This document shows, one piece after another, positions 1-4,289 of a stretch of 32,895 nt of DNA. Within the stretch, counting starts at the first letter, position 1, and each line of letters starts with the position of its first letter. The notes under the pieces were generated by a model that ran no database searches, was not told the origin of the DNA, and was given only the letters and a program-made list of their open reading frames with translations. Both the position numbers and the translations under genes were made by a program. This DNA comes from Oscillospiraceae bacterium (GTDB taxonomy: Bacteria; Bacillota; Clostridia; Oscillospirales; Oscillospiraceae): the NCBI GenBank assembly GCA_017887695.1, contig JAGHHM010000062.1:1-32895 (forward strand). The letters run 5' to 3'.

Positions 1-102
1 AATCGTCCACTCCTGCACCACCTTTCCAAACTTCTGTCGTATAGTATACTCACTTTTCCCGGATCTGTAAAGAGAAAAAGCGGGAATGTTACAGAGATGT
101 AA
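1..102. other. Host flank left of the integrated element
   Basis: This is chromosomal sequence outside the left att copy and holds no gene. Read on the minus strand straight through the 25-bp core, it continues the host reading frame of the interrupted gene as ...NITSL then TAA (stop at 91-89). This is therefore probably the original 3' end and downstream region of the XRE/membrane gene that now ends at 6426. A short GTATAGTATAC palindrome lies near position 40; I assign it no function. Confidence 0.7.
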
Positions 103-127
103 TATTCGACAAATTAATCCTGATGCG
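103..127 (-). repeat. attL core direct repeat, 25 bp
   Basis: The core begins tattcgacaaattaatcc and is identical to 6431-6455; the neighbouring bases on both sides differ. On the minus strand it encodes RIRINLSN, the C-terminal residues of the host gene. The integrase lies immediately inside this end, as expected. Confidence 0.9.
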
Positions 128-178
128 GCTACAACCCGTTGGGGCCCAGTTAATTGATGGGTTCATACGCCTGTATTG

Positions 179-195
179 TGCAACAATCTGCAACA
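179..195 (+). repeat. Left integrase arm-type site (paired TGCAACA)
   Basis: Two TGCAACA heptamers have start points 10 bp apart, one helical turn. The same arrangement with the same spacing occurs at 6274-6290 near the right end; 14 of 17 bases match and all differences fall in the 3-base spacer. Integrases with an N-terminal AP2-like arm-binding domain use such short direct repeats. Function is inferred from position and symmetry. Confidence 0.6.
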
Positions 196-206
196 AACTA
201 GGCTTT

Positions 207-1316
207 TTAATTTGCTGCCACAACTAAATTTGGCCCCGAGAAGAGGGAATTTACTTTTGCTGCCGTACTAACGGAACGAGCGTTTTTTGAGTAGTGTAGG
301 TACACATTCATCGTCATATTCGGGGAGCTGTGACCCAAGAGGTACTGCACTTCCTTGAGGTCCAGACCTGCCTCAAAGCAGAGCGTGGCATACGTGTGCC
401 GCAACAGATGCGGGTGAACGTAAAACGGAACCGTATACGGGGACTTTCTCGAGGCGGGGTTACCCTTTGCGTTCACCGCGCACATTCGCTCCAATCGGGG
501 CGTGATCTTGCGAAGAAGGTACTGGTCGGTTACGTCAAACACATACGCTTCCGCTCCCTTTGCCTGCGCAACCTCGTTAAGTCTAGCCAATAGTGCGGGT
601 GGAGCTGGAACTGTTCTCCGGGAGGCCACCGTTTTCAGAGGGCTAGTGTAACCTGTCCGGTCCTTCCTTGCGGTGTATTGCTCCAAGACAGTAACCGTAC
701 CCTTATCAAAATCTACATTCTTTAAATTGAGCCCTAATGCTTCAGACTCCCGGAGACCCGCATAACCGCACAAAAGCACAAATGTGTAGAGCTCAACGTC
801 CCGCCTCGCTAGAATCTGGGATAGAAGCAAATTAAGCTGATCGCGGGTAAGCGGTTCACGTTCCCGCGCCGGGGGCCCGCCAGCGGCAACGCTGGAGGTT
901 ACCGGATTTCTTGCGATTATGCCGTTTTCTACCGCACAAGTGAAAAGCTCCTTCATGCGGGTCCTTATGACTTTCTGCGTGTTTTTAGCTTTCCCCCGTG
1001 CCTCCATCATCACTCTGGCGCAGTCCGCAGGCCGAACGTCCCGCACTTTCATAGCGCCGATAATCGGTAGAATGTGTAGGTTCATGGTGAGTAGGATCGC
1101 ATCGACAGATTGCGGCCTGATCTTTGGCCTCTTGTAGGTATCCACCCACATCTGAGCAAACTCTACAACAGTTGTGTTGTCGTTAATGTTGACCCCCATG
1201 CCGAGATCGGCTTGGGCCTGACGAACTTTTCGTTCTAATTCCTCTCTGGTTTTTCCTCTAATGTACTTCCGGCTGCCGTCGGGACAGCGGAGAGCTTTCG
1301 TAAAATACTTCGCCAC
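207..1316 (-). CDS. int: Tyrosine recombinase (site-specific integrase)
   Basis: This enzyme integrates and excises the element by strand exchange at the 25-bp core. The protein has an N-terminal arm-binding segment (DGSRKYIRGKTREELE), a core-binding helical domain around residues 50-150, and a C-terminal catalytic domain. The catalytic domain shows CGYAGLRESEAL (first Arg), HLLRHTYATL (His-x-x-Arg), LLGHSS (His) and NVYLHY (nucleophile Tyr). Length, about 369 aa, is normal for ICE/phage integrases. I choose GTG 1316 because AAAGGGAGG sits 8 nt upstream. The ORF-track start at 1355 is another GTG inside an 8-bp tandem repeat with no ribosome site. It is the last gene of the minus-strand set that follows the glycohydrolase and Cys-rich genes. 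Confidence 0.95.
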   Translation of the reverse strand: MAKYFTKALRCPDGSRKYIRGKTREELERKVRQAQADLGMGVNINDNTTVVEFAQMWVDTYKRPKIRPQSVDAILLTMNLHILPIIGAMKVRDVRPADCARVMMEARGKAKNTQKVIRTRMKELFTCAVENGIIARNPVTSSVAAGGPPAREREPLTRDQLNLLLSQILARRDVELYTFVLLCGYAGLRESEALGLNLKNVDFDKGTVTVLEQYTARKDRTGYTSPLKTVASRRTVPAPPALLARLNEVAQAKGAEAYVFDVTDQYLLRKITPRLERMCAVNAKGNPASRKSPYTVPFYVHPHLLRHTYATLCFEAGLDLKEVQYLLGHSSPNMTMNVYLHYSKNARSVSTAAKVNSLFSGPNLVVAAN

Positions 1317-1348
1317 TGCTTTTTCCTCCCTTTTGTTCGGTTTAGCCG

Positions 1349-1384
1349 GGTTCACGGGTTCACGGGTTCACGGGTTCACGGGTT
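1349..1384. repeat. 8-bp tandem repeat (GGTTCACG x 4.5)
   Basis: Four and a half perfect copies of GGTTCACG (GTGAACCC on the coding minus strand) lie between the Cys-rich gene and the integrase. Each unit carries GTGA, an overlapping GTG start and TGA stop. The upstream gene terminates inside the repeat (TGA at 1370-1368). Because the two flanking frames are in phase, loss of three units would fuse the proteins. Perfect short repeats of this size are prone to slippage. Confidence 0.9.
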
Positions 1385-1637
1385 TTGGGGCCTCACAGGC
1401 GGGACAAAACCTCGGACAGCTATCGCAGCCATTCGCCTGGGCAAACCACGGGCCTGTGGGATTACGCTTATTATTAGAACAGTATGCGCACCGATTCACC
1501 CCCTCTGCGTACTGCAAGTTCTCCTGATATATTCGATCTATCGGGCAATCCCGATAATTCAGAGCGACGAAACAGGTGGACTCGGTGTTGTACGGGCACC
1601 CGTTGTCGCAGAACCTACCGTTCATGTCAAAAATCAC
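1368..1637 (-). CDS. Small cysteine-rich protein, unknown function
   Basis: I do not recognise the family. The 89-aa product has ten cysteines, several in CxxC or CxxxC spacing (FCDNGC, CAYC, CDSCPRFCPAC), which suggests a zinc-binding or disulphide-bonded fold. The start is GTG 1637 with GGAAGGG just upstream; ATG 1625 (MNGRFC) is an alternative. It overlaps the end of the ADP-ribosylglycohydrolase gene by 11 nt, so the two are probably translationally coupled, and it ends in the 8-bp tandem repeat ahead of the integrase. No signal peptide is seen, which favours a cytoplasmic metal-binding protein. Its position between an eraser enzyme and the integrase gives no clear functional hint. Confidence 0.6.
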   Translation of the reverse strand: MIFDMNGRFCDNGCPYNTESTCFVALNYRDCPIDRIYQENLQYAEGVNRCAYCSNNKRNPTGPWFAQANGCDSCPRFCPACEAPKPVNP

Positions 1638-2478
1638 TACCCTTCCGTCTGTTTGTTCTTGCCTGTTTTCCGTTCTCGTCGAATTTCGAGGTAAACCTGT
1701 GTATGATATCCTGCTCCTCCCGCAAGCATTGCGCTAAAACAGCACCCCGGATAACGGACAAAAAGCTATCCGGGATTCCGTAGTAAGCGCCAGCAACCCC
1801 TCCGGTTATAGCGGCCACAGTGTCGCTGTCTCCGCCTAGAGAAATGGCGTTTCTGATGGCGTCCTCAAAGCTGTACGATTCCAGGAACGCTTTTAGAGCA
1901 GGGGGCACAGTTCCCTGACAGGTCTCGTTGAACTTGTACATGGGACGAATGGCGTTTAATGTAAATCGCATATCATACCCATGCTTTTTGATGTACCTGC
2001 TGATCTCATGTCTCGTTGCTCCGGTTTTGGCAAGGTACACGCATCCTGCTGTTACGACGGCTCCGCGTATACCCTCCCGGTGGTCATGAGACGGGAGGGC
2101 GGACAGGCGACCTAACAGCTCAGCCTCTTCCAGAGACTCTGCAACCATGCCGCAGGGAGACGCTCGCATAGCGGATCCGTTACCGCAGCTTTTGTACGGG
2201 TGCTGCGTCTTCGCAAACAACCACTTGCTGAACCGCCCACCATATCCGGCATCCGGGTATGTGCGTCCAATACGCACCATCTCAAAGGTAAGATCTTCCA
2301 CAAACGCTTCCTCGCTCCTGTGCTCTGGCCAGTTCATGCACGCCTGAGCAACCGCCACGGTCATGTAGCTGTCATCCGTTAGAAAGCACCTTTTGTGGAA
2401 AAAAGGAAACTCCTTCGTCTTAATGTTGCGCCATTCATAGATTGAGCCAACAAAGTCCCCAATCATTGCTCCGTACAT
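1627..2478 (-). CDS. ADP-ribosylglycohydrolase family protein (DraG-like)
   Basis: The DraG/ARH family removes ADP-ribose from modified proteins or nucleic acids using two bound Mg ions. Family motifs are complete. They are GAMIGDFVGSIYEW near the N terminus, FLTDDSYMT (first metal site), GNGSAMRASP, and GGDSDTVAAITGGVAGAYYG (second metal site) near the C terminus. At about 283 aa it is a normal single-domain enzyme. I choose ATG 2478 because GGAAAGG lies 9 nt upstream and a TATAAT box at 2527-2522 would exclude the longer starts in the ORF track. It heads a minus-strand set with the Cys-rich gene and integrase. The element also encodes a protein with an ADP-ribosyltransferase-like domain, so this may be its counterpart; that link is inference. 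Confidence 0.9.
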   Translation of the reverse strand: MYGAMIGDFVGSIYEWRNIKTKEFPFFHKRCFLTDDSYMTVAVAQACMNWPEHRSEEAFVEDLTFEMVRIGRTYPDAGYGGRFSKWLFAKTQHPYKSCGNGSAMRASPCGMVAESLEEAELLGRLSALPSHDHREGIRGAVVTAGCVYLAKTGATRHEISRYIKKHGYDMRFTLNAIRPMYKFNETCQGTVPPALKAFLESYSFEDAIRNAISLGGDSDTVAAITGGVAGAYYGIPDSFLSVIRGAVLAQCLREEQDIIHRFTSKFDENGKQARTNRRKGSDF

Positions 2479-2521
2479 TCTCATCATCCTTTCCGTGATT
2501 TCTGGGTGGGTTCCTACTTCC

Positions 2522-2527
2522 ATTATA
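2522..2527 (-). promoter_or_regulatory. Possible -10 box of the ADP-ribosylglycohydrolase gene
   Basis: TATAAT on the minus strand lies 44 bases upstream of the chosen ATG. No -35 sits at 17 bp; the nearest is TTGACG at 21 bp, inside the long inverted repeat. The promoter may therefore be weak or activated. Confidence 0.4.
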
Positions 2528-2544
2528 CGAAAAATCACGGTATG

Positions 2545-2602
2545 CCCGCGTCAAGGTGGAGACTCTATATACACAGTATATAGAGTTCTACCTTGACGCG
2601 GG
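2545..2602. repeat. 58-nt near-perfect inverted repeat (long hairpin)
   Basis: Arms 2545-2572 and 2576-2602 are complementary apart from a one-base bulge and one G/A difference, around a 3-base centre. The outer part is cccgcgtcaaggt and the inner part is actctatatac. It lies between divergent promoters, upstream of the glycohydrolase gene. No T tract follows, so it is not a simple terminator. Possible roles are an operator for a dimeric regulator, a cruciform, or an RNA attenuator in the glycohydrolase leader. Confidence 0.85.
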
Positions 2603-2654
2603 AGCGCGCACGCGCGCGTACGTGGATGTTATGTGATACAGCGGAAACTTACCC

Positions 2655-2683
2655 TTGACATAATAGAACGTATGTTCTATTAT
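2655..2683 (+). promoter_or_regulatory. SOS promoter with LexA (DinR) box
   Basis: The -35 is TTGACA (2655-2660), the spacer is 17 bp and the -10 is TATTAT (2678-2683). The spacer contains GAACGTATGTTC (2666-2677), which fits the Bacillota LexA box GAAC-RNRY-GTTC exactly, inside a 9+4+9 perfect palindrome. LexA bound there would occlude RNA polymerase, so the downstream microgene should be induced by DNA damage. Confidence 0.85.
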
Positions 2684-2715
2684 TAGCTCGCGGGATTTCG
2701 CTGGAAAGGGTATGT

Positions 2716-2811
2716 ATGCGTGAGAGAATTATTGATTTGTTGAAAGAGCTTGATGAACGGAAACTGAGAATAGCATACTTCTTTATCTTAGCGCTTATCA
2801 GAAAGGACTGA
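2716..2811 (+). CDS. SOS-controlled 31-aa microprotein
   Basis: This gene is too short for the ORF track. ATG 2716 follows GGAAAGGG with a 5-nt spacer, lies 33 nt after the LexA-controlled -10 box, and the frame ends at TGA within a strong terminator. This is a complete one-gene transcription unit. The peptide has a charged amphipathic N-terminal half (RERIIDLLKELDER) and a hydrophobic second half (IAYFFILALI), ending RKD. The first half aligns without gaps to the tail of the neighbouring XRE repressor (RFVSALAKLDDR). An antirepressor acting on that repressor is my preferred hypothesis. A membrane-active TisB-like SOS peptide is an alternative, because the C-terminal half is strongly hydrophobic. 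No family assignment is possible from sequence alone. Confidence 0.7.
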   Translation: MRERIIDLLKELDERKLRIAYFFILALIRKD

Positions 2812-2839
2812 GCCGTAAGGTTCAGTCCTTTTTCTTTTT
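2802..2839 (+). terminator. Rho-independent terminator of the microgene
   Basis: The stem aaaggactga/tcagtccttt with a 10-nt loop is followed by a T-rich run. It overlaps the stop codons of the microgene and the convergent XRE gene. Confidence 0.85.
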
Positions 2840-3202
2840 ATCCGCGATGTCGTTAACCAGACTTTCCAGCACATCCCATCCACGATCATCTAATTTTGCG
2901 AGCGCGGACACGAATCTTTTTTTAAATGTATCGCCCGCGTCCGCGAGAATATCACCGACCAAAGAGGATATTTCCTCGTCTGGGCTCATTTCCACGAACA
3001 TATCGCCTACCCCATCGCGCAGCCAAGTTTCGCTTACATGAAACACGCGACAGATATCTGAGATAGTTCTATCGCTCGGCACGCCGTCCCTCACAAGTTT
3101 CGACACGTATTGCTGAGATACCTTTAGCTTTTCCCCGAAGGCTGTCTTAGAAAGGCCGGACGCGGTGACTACCTCAGAGATTCTTTCGTTTATACTGCTC
3201 AT
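2822..3202 (-). CDS. XRE-family transcriptional repressor of the element
   Basis: The N-terminal helix-turn-helix (residues about 5-60; KTAFGEKLKVSQQYVSKLVRDG) is of the Cro/C1 type. The remaining 60 residues form a helical tail ending in FVSALAKLDDRGWDVLESLV. There is no S24/LexA-like peptidase domain, so RecA-stimulated self-cleavage is not expected. I choose ATG 3202, which has GAGGTG 5 nt upstream, over the ORF-track start at 3226. It is transcribed from its own strong minus-strand promoter (3254-3226), next to ACAACT operators shared with a divergent promoter. This is the layout of a lysogeny-type switch. It probably represses the rightward genes including the excisionase. Confidence 0.88.
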   Translation of the reverse strand: MSSINERISEVVTASGLSKTAFGEKLKVSQQYVSKLVRDGVPSDRTISDICRVFHVSETWLRDGVGDMFVEMSPDEEISSLVGDILADAGDTFKKRFVSALAKLDDRGWDVLESLVNDIADKKKKD

Positions 3203-3225
3203 TTTGTCACCTCTTTTCCTTTTCA

Positions 3226-3254
3226 ATTAAAACACGCCTGAAAGGTTTTGTCAA
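3226..3254 (-). promoter_or_regulatory. Promoter of the XRE repressor gene
   Basis: On the minus strand, TTGACA (3254-3249), a 17-bp spacer and TTTAAT (3231-3226) precede the gene by 24 bases. The ACAACTGAGTTGT operator lies just upstream, consistent with autoregulation. Confidence 0.75.
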
Positions 3255-3261
3255 GAAAATT

Positions 3262-3318
3262 ACAACTGAGTTGTGGAAAAGTGTTGACAACACCATTTGG
3301 TTGTGATAAAGTACAACT
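3262..3318. promoter_or_regulatory. Operator cluster of the divergent switch
   Basis: ACAACTGAGTTGT (3262-3274) is a perfect palindrome. ACAAC...GTTGT recurs as a spaced pair at 3287-3304 and a half site ACAACT lies at 3313-3318. The sites overlap the rightward promoter and abut the repressor promoter. Binding by the XRE repressor is inferred. Confidence 0.65.
3284..3312 (+). promoter_or_regulatory. Rightward (early) promoter
   Basis: TTGACA (3284-3289), a 17-bp spacer and TAAAGT (3307-3312) lie within the operator cluster. The promoter would drive the small helical gene, excisionase and zeta genes, but only after crossing a 285-nt stretch that codes on the opposite strand. Confidence 0.6.
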
Positions 3319-3341
3319 GGGAAGTGATTCGGGGCGACTTA

Positions 3342-3626
3342 TTACAGGGCTTGCAGTATTCGATTCATGACAAGCTCCCACACGGCGTACGCGAGAGCCA
3401 GATACGCGGATACCCCAATCATAATCAGTACAACGTGAATGACCGCGCTTGTGGTATCTACGTCTTTCTGTGTTATCCGTCGCCTTGGCTCGAAGGATCC
3501 TCTCCAGGAATCCTGGAGTACGTTTAGGAGCGTCGCATATATGCTGCGGCATACATACGCGAACCCTACGGCAAAAGCGGCCAGATATACGCCGATAGCA
3601 GCCATGGATAGAATACCATTCACCAC
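3342..3626 (-). CDS. Small membrane protein with two hydrophobic segments
   Basis: I do not recognise the family. The 94-aa product has a hydrophobic stretch near residues 5-28 (GILSMAAIGVYLAAFAVGFAYV), a basic central loop (RGSFEPRRRITQKD) and a second hydrophobic stretch near 63-85 (VIHVVLIMIGVSAYLALAY). That pattern is unlikely to be a shadow. GTG 3626 has GAGAGGGGG 5 nt upstream. It lies on the same strand as the repressor and antisense to the leader of the rightward transcript, so transcription from the early promoter should interfere with it. A holin, superinfection-exclusion or phage-defence membrane protein is possible, but nothing in the sequence decides between them. Confidence 0.6.
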   Translation of the reverse strand: MVNGILSMAAIGVYLAAFAVGFAYVCRSIYATLLNVLQDSWRGSFEPRRRITQKDVDTTSAVIHVVLIMIGVSAYLALAYAVWELVMNRILQAL

Positions 3627-3710
3627 CTACACCCCCTCTCCTGTATGCTCCGTCACTCCCCCATAGTACCACACACCCCATTCCACATGCAACCGGAGGA
3701 GGTGATTCTA

Positions 3711-3863
3711 TTGACAGCGAGGCAGGAAAAGATTTTGGAGACCCTGACGAGGTTGGTCCCATGCCTGAATGACTGGGAGCAGGAGCGCCTCCTTTCTTTC
3801 ATTGAGGGAATGGCGGCGGTAGCCCAGCTTGGTACCAGAGATGAAGCCGAGAAGCCGAAATAA
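3711..3863 (+). CDS. Small helical protein, about 50 aa
   Basis: The first gene in the rightward direction. The sequence is mostly helical and ends with NDWEQERLLSFIEGMAA and a charged tail. The LLSFIEGM pattern resembles the short helical tail found after XRE helix-turn-helix domains, and it aligns loosely with the tail of this element's repressor. I choose TTG 3711 because AGGAGGTG lies 6 nt upstream; the ORF track uses an in-frame start 66 nt earlier without such a site, and ATG 3687 is also in frame. It has no DNA-binding domain of its own. A modulator of the repressor is conceivable; function is otherwise unknown. Confidence 0.55.
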   Translation: MTARQEKILETLTRLVPCLNDWEQERLLSFIEGMAAVAQLGTRDEAEKPK

Positions 3864-3886
3864 TCTTATTGAGGAGAAGTGAACTG

Positions 3887-3988
3887 ATGAGAAACCGTGA
3901 CCCGGTTCCCCAGCGCACAGATTACAGAACACTCCCGAAAGGGGGTGATCTTGATGGAAGGGGCCAACATTGCATACTACACTCCTGA
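3887..3988 (+). CDS. Possible 33-aa leader peptide overlapping the excisionase start
   Basis: ATG 3887 has GAGGAG about 10 nt upstream and the frame (MRNRDPVPQRTDYRT...) runs across the excisionase ribosome site and start, ending 35 nt inside that gene. It contains no domain. It could couple or attenuate translation of the excisionase, or be chance. Below the ORF-track length limit. Confidence 0.3.
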   Translation: MRNRDPVPQRTDYRTLPKGGDLDGRGQHCILHS

Positions 3989-4289
3989 ATCACTGGCAAC
4001 CAAGTGGGGGTGCAGCAAATTCACCGTGTATGAACTTCTCCGAAAAGGAGCCCTGCGGGGGTTTAAGTTGGGGAGAGACTGGCGCATCACGGACGACGCA
4101 AGAATTGCCTATGAGCAGGACCCAACAAATTCTACCGCCAGCGTGTATAACCGAAAGCCGGCAGCCCGTAAAACCGATATGAGGATACTCCACGTTGACC
4201 ACGGAGCAACAGTCCAGGCTGTGGAATATCCCCGAAATCAGAAATGTTCGAGAGGAGAAGTTCACAAAAACTATTGCGCTCCCCGGTAG
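3954..4289 (+). CDS. Excisionase-like HTH DNA-binding protein
   Basis: A winged-helix MerR/excisionase-type domain spans residues about 5-55: YYTPESLATKWGCSKFTVYELL followed by GFKLGRDWRITDDARIAYEQ, the usual K-x-G-R-x-W-R wing. Such proteins bend att DNA for excision or act as small regulators. I choose ATG 3954 with GGGGGTGAT 5 nt upstream; the ORF-track start 57 nt earlier has no comparable site. The C-terminal third (PAARKTDMRILHVDHG...) is unlike the family and overlaps the start of the zeta gene by 95 nt. Together with the integrase at the other end it makes excision plausible. A non-excisionase regulator of the AlpA type is an alternative. Confidence 0.8.
   Translation: MEGANIAYYTPESLATKWGCSKFTVYELLRKGALRGFKLGRDWRITDDARIAYEQDPTNSTASVYNRKPAARKTDMRILHVDHGATVQAVEYPRNQKCSRGEVHKNYCAPR

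Noticed and set aside
1349-1384. Tandem repeat considered as a CRISPR remnant or iteron origin
   Set aside because: Units are 8 bp and contiguous without spacers; no cas genes or replication initiator are nearby.
3297-3527. 76-codon plus-strand frame after the early promoter
   Set aside because: It lies opposite the hydrophobic membrane-protein frame, has a poor start and an unconvincing sequence.
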